Assembly: GCF_032854445.1 (NCBI RefSeq)
Contig: NC_088307.1
Span: 22,334,017-22,398,016 of the forward strand
Direction: 5' to 3'
From: Liolophura sinensis
Taxonomy: Eukaryota > Mollusca > Polyplacophora > Chitonida > Chitonidae
Length of the DNA stretch: 64,000 nucleotides
Each line of letters opens with the position of its first letter. Position 1 is the first letter of the stretch. Positions 43,936 to 56,313 of this stretch are shown piece by piece. Made by a program: the position numbers and the translations under genes. The notes under the pieces are model-generated. The model ran no database searches. It worked only from the letters and a program-made list of their open reading frames with translations, and was not told where the DNA came from.

Positions 43936-45317
43936 TGCTCGTTCTTCTGTTTATGTTAACCGACAGATTTGCTTTGAATAGAAACATGGAACAAATTCAA
44001 ATTGCCTTCTGGCTGTGATATTACTAATGTCGAACAAAGGCATAATCATTAATTCTTTTTAGAAATGCGAATCAAGATAAACAGCGATACAGAACGATAT
44101 CGTCAGAAATTAGAATCGTGTTATATGAGCGCATACAGATCAAAATACAGATATATTATAACCGCCTTGACATCTCACACAATGGAATCGGGAAAGAGTT
44201 TGGTATATGTCCTAGCCATGGAAAGAGGAAACAGTTGTGTGGCCTGAAATTATGCCTCTGTATTTGAAACTCCCAATTTTTCCTGACGAATGTATTTTGT
44301 AACAAAACAACTACTTGCTTTCATGAAAAAAGAACACTTTTCAAAAAATAATGTAGATGGCTCTGGCACCAACAAAACGTTTAATCTATTTTGAGAAGCA
44401 ATCGCATGGGCGCATGTTGTTTTCATTCGGATTTGTAAAAACCGTTTCATAACAGCTATGAGTTGCAGATGGTCATGATTGAAAAAATGCACATTCGATC
44501 CACGTTGTTTTTAGGGAAAAGAAAATCCAAAGAACAGGCATTAGTAGCTATCCGTTTTATGAATTTAACACAAATGGATTATGAATTTGAACACAAACTA
44601 TAGTCATAAGAATTAATTTTCATAAATTCAAGAGAGCATAAACGAAGGCTTCATAATTGTTATACAGTTGGTACTAATTTAGAATATGCAGCACCGAATA
44701 AGATAGAAGTGTTATAGCTGTATAATTCGAAAAAAAATGCTTATTTGCTTACTGTTTTATTGCTTACGCTTTACCAGTGTGTATTGATCACTACAAAGAC
44801 GGGGGAATATTCTTTGGTAGCAGAAAGCTGTGAAGATATACTCATGCGTATCGTGGTCCAATAGACAATTGGTGGTACCTTTATCCTCAATTCTCTGTTG
44901 TTAGGGAAGCCTTACTTTTCCGTCATCATAACACGAGACCAAGAAAAAAAAGCAGAACCAGAATCTTAATAAGCTAGATGTTCACAAACAAATTTAAATA
45001 TCACGTCAAATAAAGCATGATACCTCCATCTCTTCTTCCATTTTATCTCTAACTTGCACTTGCCTATTTCCTCTGTGGGTACCAAATGGACGTGGGATTT
45101 GATGGGCAGTCCCGGAAGACCCTGACAGCCGTTCGGCAATTTTGGTTTCTCGCCTGTTCATGCCGACTCATTTTGTCCAAAATTCAGTCAGGTAATTATC
45201 GACTGAGATGCAGCTGTTTAATCCATTGCTCCATACATTTTTCTCAATGTGTAAATCGTAGCCGTAGAAAATTAAGTGAAACATGCATTAATGGGATATT
45301 ATAAAATTGGAAAAATT
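43936..45317. other. Unassigned intergenic DNA
   Basis: Open frames of 60 (44065-44247, plus), 80 (44250-44492, minus) and 72 codons (45086-45304, plus) show no motif. No repeats recognised. Confidence 0.45.
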
Positions 45318-45430
45318 TATTCCATTGGTGTTTTACGCCGTGCTCAAGAATATTTCACTTAGACGATAGCGGCCAGCGTTATGGTAAGAGGGAGCTGCTG
45401 ACAGACCCCCTGACGTAGGTCGACGGTATA
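45318..45430 (-). repeat. SINE-A 3' fragment
   Basis: attggtgttttacgccgtgc, tcaagaatatttcacttaga, gcggccagcgttatggtaag and ctgctgacagaccccctgac. Confidence 0.75.
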
Positions 45431-46265
45431 CAATAAGACGGTGCTGGTAGAGCCTGAATATTAAAATGGTGCATTGTCATGTCAAGCATCGACGGATTCA
45501 CCTTTACACATCTTGGCCATTTTTACATCGTCTCGAAACGTCGAAAGTACAGTTATTTTATAAGCTTTTCATATTCATATTACGGACTCCTTACATCCAC
45601 ATTTCGAGGATCATCACTACTGATGATTAAATGCAAAGAACACACTAAAAAAAACCATAATAAAACTATTTACAAATAGTAAATCCATCTACTTTCCTAG
45701 ACAGCATTTCATATGCTATATATTTCATTTTGAAGTGGTCTTTCCCCTTAAAATTACCCGTCATGACACGTTGACGACTCACAGCTGTATCTACCAATGG
45801 AATTAACAGGGCCCATGTTGATAGGACATGTACGGGGGCTCTTCTATGTTGAAATAATTCGGCACAGCACCACAAATCTACGAGTCATTTATAATGCTCG
45901 GCATGCACCCCTATCAAGGTTCAACCCACAAGGAAATACTGAGCCAAGTCCTTGCATCCAAAATAATACGCAGAAGGATAAATCGTGACAATTTTTAGAA
46001 TGCTGATCTTAGTCATAGTCGGAGGCGGAAAAATGCACGCCTATTAGCAACTGTGTCTTTTTTCAGCTGATATTCTTATTGTCATTTACCTTTGGTAATC
46101 TTGGGAGGCCTTGCAGACATTCTGCTGACTACGCTTTTTGCATGGACCAAAAAATATCTGATTTAATGATATTAATGTCCACATTTAGAAAAGTAAACTG
46201 AAAAAGTTTAGAAGTGGTTATAACTCTCTTGTATTGGCAAATTAGTGATATATATTCTCAAAGGC
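45431..46265. other. Unassigned DNA before the Gypsy relic
   Basis: Anonymous. If a 5' LTR of the Gypsy element survives it should be near here, but no TG...CA block was recognised. Confidence 0.4.
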
Positions 46266-46269
46266 TGTA

Positions 46270-47056
46270 ATGTACTATGCATCGTCGTGCATCTTTGGCA
46301 TTGTCCGTAAACCGGGAATAAAGTTGTTGTCGTTGGTACATTTAAAAACTCTTTCAAGAAGACACTACAATTCACTATTCATTACCATGAAATTACCATG
46401 TGGAAGACAAACTGTCAATTCTAATAACAGTGGGACCAACTGTGTCAAATGTAACAGCTCACATGAATATAGAAAGCGTCCTGCATTTCACAAATCCTGT
46501 GACTGACACGCTATCCTATTGTCAGCATGAGAAAATAGCACCAGCCACGAAATTGAAAACTGTTAAACTCATACTGCATGGTTGGCCAGAAAAGAGACGA
46601 GACACCCCAAATCTAGCAACACCTTACAGAGATTACAGAGACGACGTAAGCACATGCGATGATATTGTGAACAGAGGAGATTGTGCACATTCTCAAATGC
46701 ATACACGCTGTTACTCAAAACCATACACACTGCACGCCTGGGAATTGTGAAGAACAAAAAACGAGCCAGGGGCCAGGAATGACTAAACGAACTGAGGATA
46801 TATGTGGATTTGCGTAACACTCCAAGAGATATCATAGGATCTCCGATGCAGAGACTTATGGGCCGCAGAGGACGAACATAGTTACCAATATGTAGTCATC
46901 TCCTGAAACCGTAGTGGCAAACTCTAAATGTTGTGCACCGACCGTTACACATCTACAGGGACATACAGCAACACGACCATAACACAAATTTACAACCATC
47001 GACGCAGCATCATGCAAATATATTACGCACATTTGGAGGTTAAAACACTGCCGAGT
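46270..47056 (+). pseudogene. Ty3/Gypsy gag-pol relic leading into the satellite
   Basis: Three pieces survive in gene order. (1) At about 46441-46503, a gag zinc-knuckle-like stretch: C-x2-C-x3-H, then RKRPAFHKSC, where an R stands in the usual final Cys position. (2) At about 46550-46745, in another frame, LKTVKLILHGWPE and PYRDYRDDVST...IVNRGD, the linker and N-terminal region of a Gypsy integrase. (3) At 46798-46878, back in the first frame, DLRNTPRDIIGSPMQRLMGRR, the conserved motif after the integrase catalytic core. Protease, reverse transcriptase, RNase H and the integrase catalytic core are gone. The frame of (3) continues with several stops through LPICSHLLKP to the first satellite unit, which begins in the same frame. 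The element cannot be active. Confidence 0.8.
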
Positions 47057-48820
47057 ATAATAATGAGCATGAACAACCCCGATCGCACAATGTCTCGTCT
47101 GACAACAAAGCCAACCTGCACAGGAGAAACATATACCTGCTAAGTATGTTAATGGGCATGAACAACCCAGATCGCACATTGTTCCGTCTGATGACCAAAC
47201 CAACCTGTACAGGAGAAACACGCTGAGTACGTTAATGAGTATGAACAACCCAGATCGCACATTGTCAGGTCTAATGACCAAGCCAACCTGTACAAAAGAA
47301 ACAGATATCTGCTGAGTACGTTAATAAGCATGAACCCAGATCGTACATTGTCAGGTCTGGTGACCAAGCCAACCTGTACAAAAGAAACAGATACCTGCTG
47401 AGTACGTTAAAAAGCATGAACCCAGATCGTACATTGTCAGGTCTGATGACCAAACCAACCTGTACAAAAGAAACAGATACCTGCTAAGTACGTTAATGAG
47501 TATGAACAACCCAGATCGTACATTGTCAGGTCTGATGACCAAGCCAACCTGTACAAAAGAAACATATACCTGCTAAGTACGTTAATAAGCATGAATAACC
47601 CAGATCGCACATTGTCAGGTCTGGTGACCAAGCCAACCTGTACAAGAGAAACAGATACCTGCTGAGTACGTTAATGAGCATGAACAACCCAGATCGTACA
47701 TTGTCAGGTCTGATGACCAAGCCAACCTGTACAGGAGAAACACATACCTGCTGATGTACGTTAATGAGCATGAACAACCCAGATCGTACATTGTCAGGTC
47801 TGATGACCAAGCCAACCTGTACAAAAGAAACAGATACCTGCTGAGTACGTTAATAAGCATGAACCCAGATCGTACATTGTCTGGCCTGGTGATCAAGCCA
47901 AACTGTACAAAAGAAACAGATATCTGCTGAGTACGTTAATGAGCATGAAAAACCCACATCGCACATTGTCAGGTCTGGTGACCAAGACAACCTGTACAAG
48001 AGAAACAGATACCTGCTAAGTACGTTAATGAGCATGAACAACCCAGATCGCACATTGTCAGGTCTGGTGACCAAGCCAACCTGTACAGGAGAAACAGATA
48101 CCTGCTGAGTACGTTAATGAGCATGAACAACCCAGATCGCACATTGTCAGGTCTGACAACCAAGCCAACCTGTACAGGTGAAACATATACCTGCTGAGTA
48201 TGTTAATGAGCATGAACAACCCAGATCGCACATTGTTCCGTCTGATGACCAAACCAACCTGTACAGGAGAAACACGCTGAGTACGTTAATGAGTATAAAC
48301 AACCCAGATAGCACATTGTCAGGTCTGATGACCAAGGCAACCTGTACAGGGGAAACAGACACCTGCTGATGTACGTTAATGAGCATGAACAACCCAGATC
48401 GCACATTGTCACGTCTGATGACCAAGCCAACCTGTACAAGAGAAACAGATACCTGCTGAGTAAGCATGAACCCAGATCGTACATTGTCAGGTCTGATGAC
48501 CAAGCCAACCTGTACAAGAGAAACAGATACCTGCTGAGTACGTTAATAAGCATGAACCCAGATCGCACATTGTCAGGTCTGATGACCAAGCCAACCTGTA
48601 CAAAAGAAACAGATACCTGCTGAGTATGTTAATAAGCATGAATAACCCAGATCGCACATTGTCAGGTTTGGTGACCAAGCCAACCTGTACAAGAGAAACA
48701 GATATCTGCTGAGTACGTTGATAAGCATGAACCCAGATCGTACATTGTCAGGTCTGATGACCAAGCCAAACTGTACAAAAGAAACAGATATCTGCTGAGT
48801 AGGTTAATGAGCATGAATAA

Positions 48821-49158
48821 CTGAAATCGCACATTGTCAGGTCAACCTGTACAGGAGAAACAGATACCTGCTGAGTACGTTAATAAGCGTGAACCCAGAT
48901 CGTACATTGTCAGGTCTGATGACCAAGCCAAACTGTACAAAAGAAACAGATATCTGCTGAGTACGTTAATAAGCATGAATAACCCAGATCGCACATTGTC
49001 AGGTCTGATGACCAAGCCAACCTGTACAAGAGAAACAGATATCTGCTGAGTACGTTGATAAGCATGAACCCAGATCGTACATTGTCAGGTCTGATGACCA
49101 AGCCAAACTGTACAAAAGAAACAGATATCTGCTGAGTAGGTTAATGAGTATGAATAAC
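48821..49158 (+). repeat. 337-bp higher-order unit inside the satellite (block 1)
   Basis: The 76-bp deleted unit (marker ctgaaatcgcacattgtcag joined to gtcaacctgtacagg) occurs at 48821 and 49158, exactly 337 bp apart. That equals 76+86+89+86. It shows that amplification switched from single units to tetramers. Confidence 0.85.
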
Positions 49159-50885
49159 TGAAATCGCACATTGTCAGGTCAACCTGTACAGGAGAAACAG
49201 ATACCTGCTGAGTACGTTAATAAGCGTGAACCCAGATCGTACATTGTCAGGTCTGATGACCAAGCCAAACTGTACAAAAGAAACAGATATCTGCTGAGTA
49301 CGTTAATAAGCATGAATAACCCAGATCGCACATTGTCAGGTCTGATCACCAAGCCAACCTGTACAAGAGAAACAGATACCTGCTGAGTACGTTAATAAGC
49401 ATGAACCCAGATCGTACATTGTCAGGTCTGATGACCAAGCCAAACTGTACAAAAGAAACAGATATCTGCTGAGTACGTTAATAAGCATGAATAACCCCGA
49501 TCGCACATTGTCAGGTCTGATGACCAAGCCAACCTGTACAAGAGAAACAGATACCTGCTGAGTACGTTAACAAGCATGAACCCAGATCGTACATTGTCAG
49601 GTCTGGTGACCAAGCCAACCTGTACAAAAGAAACAGATATCTGCTGAGTACGTTAATAAGTATGAACCCAGATCGTACATTGTCAGGTCTGATGACCAAG
49701 CCAACCTGTACAAAAGAAACAGATACCTGCTAAGTACGTTAATGAGTATGAACAACCCAGAGCGTACATTTTCAGGTCTGATGACCAAGCCAACCTGTAC
49801 AAAAGAAACATATACCTGCTAAGTACGTTAATAAGCATGAATAACCCAGATCGCACATTGTCAGGTCTGGTGACCAAGCCAACCTGTACAAGAGAAACAG
49901 ATACCTGCTGAGTACGTTAATTAGCATGAACCCAGATCGTACATTGTCAGGTCTGATGACCAAGCCAACCTGTACAAAAGAAACACATACCTGCTGATGT
50001 ACGTTAATGAGCATGAACAACCCAGATCGTACATTGTCAGGTCTGATGACCAAGCCAACCTGTACAAAAGAAACAGATACCTGCTGAGTACGTTAATAAG
50101 CATGAACCCAGATCGTACATTGTCTGGCCTGGTGATCAAGCCAAACTGTACAAAAGAAACAGATATCTGCTGAGTACGTTAATGAGCATGAAAAACCCAC
50201 ATCGCACATTGTCAGGTCTGATGACCAAGCCAACCTGTACAGGTGAAACATATACCTGCTGAGTATGTTAATGAGCATGAACAACCCAGATCGCACATTG
50301 TTCCGTCTGATGACCAAACCAACCTGTACAGGAGAAACACGCTGAGTACGTTAATGAGTATGAACAACCCAGATCGCACATTGTCAGGTCTGATGACCAA
50401 GGCAACCTGTACAGGGGAAACAGACACCTGCTGATGTACGTTAATGAGCATGAACAACCCAGATCGCACATTGTCACGTCTGATGACCAAGCCAACCTGT
50501 ACAAGAGAAACAGATACCTGCTGAGTAAGCATGAACCCAGATCGTACATTGTCACGTCTGATGACCAAGCCAACCTGTACAAGAGAAACAGATACCTGCT
50601 GAGTACGTTAATAAGCATGAACCCAGATCGCACATTGTCAGGTCTGATGACCAAGCCAACCTGTACAAAAGAAACAGATACCTGCTGAGTATGTTAATAA
50701 GCATGAATAACCCAGATCGCACATTGTCAGGTTTGGTGACCAAGCCAACCTGTACAAGAGAAACAGATATCTGCTGAGTACGTTGATAAGCATGAACCCA
50801 GATCGTACATTGTCAGGTCTGATGACCAAGCCAAACTGTACAAAAGAAACAGATATCTGCTGAGTAGGTTAATGAGCATGAATAA

Positions 50886-52070
50886 CTGAAATCGCACATT
50901 GTCAGGTCAACCTGTACAGGAGAAACAGATACCTGCTGAGTACGTTAATAAGCGTGAACCCAGATCGTACATTGTCAGGTCTGATGACCAAGCCAAACTG
51001 TACAAAAGAAACAGATATCTGCTGAGTACGTTAAAAAGCATGAATAACCCAGATCGCACATTGTCAGGTCTGATGACCAAGCCAACCTGTACAAGAGAAA
51101 CAGATATCTGCTGAGTACGTTGATAAGCATGAACCCAGATCGTACATTGTCAGGTCTGATGACCAAGCCAAACTGTACAAAAGAAACAGATATCTGCTGA
51201 GTAGGTTAATGAGCATGAATAACTGAAATCGCACATTGTCAGGTCAACCTGTACAGGAGAAACAGATACCTGCTGAGTACGTTAATAAGCGTGAACCCAG
51301 ATCGTACATTGTCAGGTCTGATGACCAAGCCAAACTATACAAAAGAAACAGATATCTGCTGAGTACGTTAATAAGCATGAATAACCCAGATCGCACATTG
51401 TCAGGTCTGATGACCAAGCCAACCTGTACAGGAGAAACAGATACCTGCTGAGTACGTTAATAAGCATGAACCCAGATCGTACATTGTCAGGTCTGATGAC
51501 CAAGCCAAACTGTACAAAAGAAACAGATATCTGCTGAGTACGTTAATGAGCATGAATAACCCAGATCGCACATTGTCAGGTCTGTTGACCAAGCCAAACT
51601 GTACAAGAGAAACAGATACCTGCTGAGTACGTTAATAAGCATGAACCCAGATCGTACATTGTCAGGTCTGATGACCAAGCCAAACTGTACAAAAGAAACA
51701 GATATCTGCTGAGTAGGTTAATGAGCATGAATAACTGAAATCGCACATTGTCAGGTCAACCTGTACAGGAGAAACAGATACCTGCTGAGTACGTTAATAA
51801 GCGTGAACCCAGATCGTACATTGTCAGGTCTGATGACCAAGCCAAACTGTACAAAAGAAACAGATATCTGCTGAGTACGTTGATAAGCATGAATACAGAT
51901 CGCACATTGTCAGGTCTGATGACCAAGCCAACCTGTACAAGAGAAACAGATATCTGCTGAGTACGTTGATAAGCATGAACCCAGATCGTACATTGTCAGG
52001 TCTGATGACCAAGCCAAACTGTACAAAAGAAAACAGATATCTGCTGAGTAGGTTAATGAGCATGAATAAC
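50886..52070 (+). repeat. Higher-order units inside the satellite (block 2)
   Basis: The same 76-bp marker lies at 50886, 51223, 51735 and 52070. The steps are 337, 512 (337 plus one 175-bp dimer) and 335. The 335 step has an 86-bp unit in place of the 89-bp one and one extra A. The first two markers are each 2065 bp from those of block 1, so block 2 began as a copy of block 1. Confidence 0.85.
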
Positions 52071-55000
52071 TGAAATCGCACATTGTCAGGTCAACCTGTA
52101 CAGGAGAAACAGATACCTGCTGAGTACGTTAATAAGCGTGAACCCAGATCGTACATTGTCAGGTCTGATGACTAAGCCAAACTGTACAAAAGAAACAGAT
52201 ATCTGCTGAGTACGTTAATAAGCATGAATAACCCAGATCGCACATTGTCAGGTCTGATGACCAAGCCAACCTGTACAAGAGAAACAGATACCTGCTGAGT
52301 ACGTTGATAAGCATGAACCCAGATCGTACATTGTCAGGTCTGATGACCAAGCCAAACTGTACAAAAGAAACAGATATCTGCTGAGTACGTTAATGAGCAT
52401 GAATAACCCAGATCGCACATTGTCAGGTCTGATGACCAAGCCAAACTGTACAAGAGAAACAGATACCTGCTGAGTACGTTAATAAGCATGAACCCAGATC
52501 GTACATTGTCAGGTCTGATGACCAAGCCAAACTGTACAAAAGAAACAGATATCTGCTGAGTACGTTAATAAGCATGAATAACCCAGATCGCACATTGTCA
52601 GGTCTGATGACCAAGCCAACCTGTACAAGAGAAACAGACACCTGCTGAGTACGTTAATAAGCATGAACCCAGATCGTACATTGTCAGGTCTGATGACCAA
52701 GCCAAACTGTACAAAAGAAACAGATATCTGCTGAGTACGTTAATAAGCATGAATAACCCCGATCGCACATTGTCAGGTCTGATGACCAAGCCAACCTGTA
52801 CAAGAGAAACAGATACCTGCTGAGTACGTTAACAAGCATGAACCCAGATCGTACATTGTCAGGTCTGGTGACCAAGCCAACCTGTACAAAAGAAACAGAT
52901 ATCTGCTGAGTACGTTAATAAGTATGAACCCAGATCGTACATTGTCAGGTCTGATGACCAAGCCAACCTGTACAAAAGAAACAGACACCTGCTAAGTACG
53001 TTAATAAGCATGAACCCAGATCGTACATTGTCAGGTCTGGTGACCAAGCCAAACTGTACGAAAGAAACAGATATCTGCTGAGTACGTTAATTAGTATGAA
53101 TAACCCAGATCGCACATTGTCAGGTCTGATGACCAAGCCAACCTGTACAAGAGAAACAGATACCTGCTAAGTACGTTAATAAGCATGAACCCAGATCGTA
53201 CATTGTCAGGTCTGGTGACCAAGCCAACCTGTACAAGAGAAAGAGATACCTGCTGATGTACGTTAATGAGCATGAACAACCCAGATCGCACATTGTCAGG
53301 TCTGATGACCAAGCCAACCTGTACAAGAGAAACAGATACCTGCTGAGTACGTTAATAAGCATGAACCCAGATCGTACATTGTCAGGTCTGGTGACCAAGC
53401 CAAACTGTACAAAAGAAACAGATATCTGCTGAGTACGTTAATAAGTATGAACCCAGATCGTACATTGTCAGGTCTGGTGACCAAGCCAAACTGTACAAAA
53501 GAAACAGATATCTGCTGAGTACGTTAATGAGTATGAATAACCCAGATCGCACATTGTCAGGTCTGATTGACCAAGCCAAACTGTACAGGAGAAACACATA
53601 CCTGCTGAGTACGTTAATAAGCATGAACCCAGATCGTACATTGTCAGGTCTGATGACCAAGCCAACCTGTACAAGAGAAACAGATACCTGCTGAGTACGT
53701 TAATAAGCATGAACCCAGATCGTACATTGTCAGGTCTGATGACCAAGCCAACCTGTACAAGAGAAACAGATACCTGCTAAGTACGTTAATAAGCATGAAC
53801 CCAGATCGTACATTTTCAAGTCTGATGACCAAGCCAAACTGTACAGGAGAAACAGATATCTGCTGAGTACGTTAATAAGCATGAACCCAGATCGTACATT
53901 GTCAGGTCTGATGACCAAGCCAACCTGTACAAGAGAAACACGCTGAGTATGTTAATGAGCATGAACAACCCAGATCGTACATTGTCAGGCCTGATGACCA
54001 AGCCAACCTGTACAGGGGAAACAGACACCTGCTGATGTACGTTAATGAGGATGAACATCCCAGATAGCACATTGTCAGGTCTGATGACCAAGCCAACCTG
54101 TACAAAAGAAACAGATACCTGCTGAGTACGTTAATTAGCATGAACCCAGATCGTACATTGTCAGGTCTGATGACCAAGCCAACCTGTACAAGAGAAACAG
54201 ACATCTGCTGAGTACGTTAATAAGCATGAATAACCCAGATTGCACATTGTCAGGTCTGATGACCAAGCCAACCTGTACAAAAGAAACAGATACCTGCTGA
54301 GTACGTTAATAAGCATGAACCCAGATTGTACATTGTCAGGTCCGGTGACCAAGCCAACCTGTACAAAAGAAACAGATATCTGCTGAGTACGTTAATAAGC
54401 ATGAACCCAGATCGTACATTGTCAGGTCTGATGACCAAGCCAACCTGTACAAGAGAAACAGATACCTGCTGAGTACGTTAATAAGCATGAACCCAGATCG
54501 TACATTGTCTGGCCTGGTGATCAAGCCAACCTGTACAAAAGAAACAGATATCTGCTGAGTACGTTAATAAGCATGAATAACCCAGATCGCACATTGTCAG
54601 GTCTGGTGACCAAGCCAACCTGTACAAGAGAAACAGATACCTGCTAAGTACGTTAATAAGCATGAACCCAGATCGCACATTGTCAGGTCTGATGACCAAG
54701 CCAAACTGTACAAAAGAAACAGATATCTGCTGAGTACGTTGATAAGCATGAACCCAGATCGTACATTGTCAGGTCTGATGACCAAGCCAAACTGTACAAA
54801 AGAAACAGATATCTGCTGAGTACGTTAATAAGCATGAACCCAGATCGTACATTGTCAGGTCTGATGACCAAGCCAAACTGTACAAAAGAAACAGATACCT
54901 GCTGATGTACGTTAATAAGCATGAATAACCCAGATCGCACATTGTCAGGTCTGATGACCAAGCCAACCTGTACAAGAGAAACAGATACCTGCTGAGTACG

Positions 55001-55080
55001 TTAATGAGTATGAACATCCCAGATCGTACATTGTCAGGTCTGGTGACCAAGCCAAACTGTACAGGGGAAACAGACACCTG

Positions 55081-55620
55081 CTGATGTACGTTAATGAGCA
55101 TGAACAACCCAGATCGCACATTGTCAGGTCTGGTGACCAAGCCAAACTGTACAGGGGAAACAGACACCTGCTGATGTACGTTAATGAGCATGAACAACCC
55201 AGATCGCACATTGTCAGGTCTGGTGACCAAGCCAACCTGTACAGGGGAAACAGACACCTGCTGATGTACGTTAATGAGCATGAACAACCCAGATCGCACA
55301 TTGTCAGGTCTGATGACCAAGCCAACCTGTACAGGGGAAACAGACACCTGCTGATGTACGTTAATGAGCATGAACAACCCAGATCGCACATTGTCAGGTC
55401 TGGTGACCAAGCCAACCTGTACAGGGGAAACAGACACCTGCTGATGTACGTTAATGAGCATGAACAACCCAGATCGTACATTGTCAGGTCTGGTGACCAA
55501 GCCAACCTGTACAGGGGAAACAGACACCTGCTGATGTACGTTAATGAGTATGAACAACCCAGATCGCACATTGTCAGGTCTGGTGACCAAGCCAACCTGT
55601 ACAGGAGAAACAGATACCTG
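55081..55620 (+). repeat. Homogeneous 90-bp block at the distal end of the satellite
   Basis: Six units of exactly 90 bp follow one another almost unchanged (ctgatgtacgttaatgagca repeats at 55081, 55171, 55261, 55351, 55441, 55531). Being 30 codons long, they stay in frame and create a 209-codon plus frame and minus frames of 244 and 273 codons. Only the plus frame keeps the integrase-derived motif (here PRSHIVRS...LYRGNRHLL). No start context, splice signal or fused domain suggests expression. Confidence 0.85.
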
Positions 55621-55865
55621 CTGAGTACGTTAATGAGCATGAACAACCCAAATCGCACATTGTCAGGTCTGGTGATCAAGCCAACCTGTACAGGAGAAAC
55701 AGATACCTGCTAACTACGTTTATGAGCGTGAACCCAGATCATACATTTTCTGGCCTGGTGATCAAGCCAATCTGTACAGGAGAAACAGATACCTGCTGAG
55801 TACGTTAATGAGCATGAACAACTGAAATCGCACATTGTCAGGTCAACCTGTACAGGAGAAACAGA

Positions 55866-56060
55866 AAACCATCACACTCCTGAGCAGAAACATACTCCCC
55901 CACTCTAAAAATCAGCTACCAACTCTTTCCAGTCACACTCAGCACCTCCATCTCATCGCCCACCACACGCTATTAGAAGGTACAATCGGTCAACCAGTAT
56001 GGATGAAAGACTATTCGTGTACCAAAACGCTATTAATTAACACCCTTGAGGTTTCATTCT
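55866..56060 (+). pseudogene. Probable Gypsy pol 3' end resuming after the satellite
   Basis: The last satellite unit leaves the repeat at YRRNRK (about 55850) and runs into unique, proline- and serine-rich translation with stops. PVWMKDY follows at 55994-56014. Gypsy polyproteins commonly end with a short basic segment and a 'P-x-W-x-K-D-Y' type motif soon after the PRSYIV motif, so this may be the original tail cut off by the satellite. The match is short and the frame is broken. Confidence 0.4.
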
Positions 56061-56313
56061 AAACACAGAATACTGTACCTGTACAAGCATACAGCCACTG
56101 TGTGTTAATTGACACATGCTAAACACAAAAAAGCTAGAACGAGAAATGTGTGCTTTATTATCCTTTTATATGCTTATTTCCTTGTTACAAGGAAAAGAAC
56201 GTGTTAAATTCCATTAAATGCTTTTAATGTTTTAAGGTTTGTAATAAGTCAAGTTGACTGAAAAGTCTCATTTAATATTTTGAGTTGCTATGTTAAATAT
56301 AAGCGTCATGTCC

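Larger units (their letters stand above)
47057..55865 (+). repeat. 8.8-kb satellite made of Gypsy integrase C-terminus units
   Basis: Roughly 100 tandem units of 86, 89 or 90 bp, plus a 76-bp deleted form. On the plus strand a unit translates to SKHEPRSYIV, then RSDDQANLYKRNRYLL. PRSYIV...Y-(K/R)-RNR-x-LL is the conserved motif at the end of Ty3/Gypsy integrases. The array begins about 60 codons after RLMGRR, the spacing expected in the intact gene, and in the same frame. Because 86 and 89 are not multiples of three, the frame slips at most joints, so the many 60-130 codon frames on both strands are by-products. Order exists above the unit: 86+89 dimers (175 bp), a 337-bp tetramer (76+86+89+86), and duplications of about 2 kb. 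Confidence 0.9.

Noticed and set aside
54769-55713. Long open frames in the satellite (273 and 244 codons minus, 209 codons plus)
   Set aside because: They exist because six or seven units happen to be exactly 90 bp. Neighbouring 86- and 89-bp units break every frame, and only the plus frame carries the integrase motif.
47057-55865. CRISPR-like or protein-repeat interpretation of the large array
   Set aside because: Units are contiguous with no unique spacers, the setting is eukaryotic, and the unit length is not a codon multiple in most copies.
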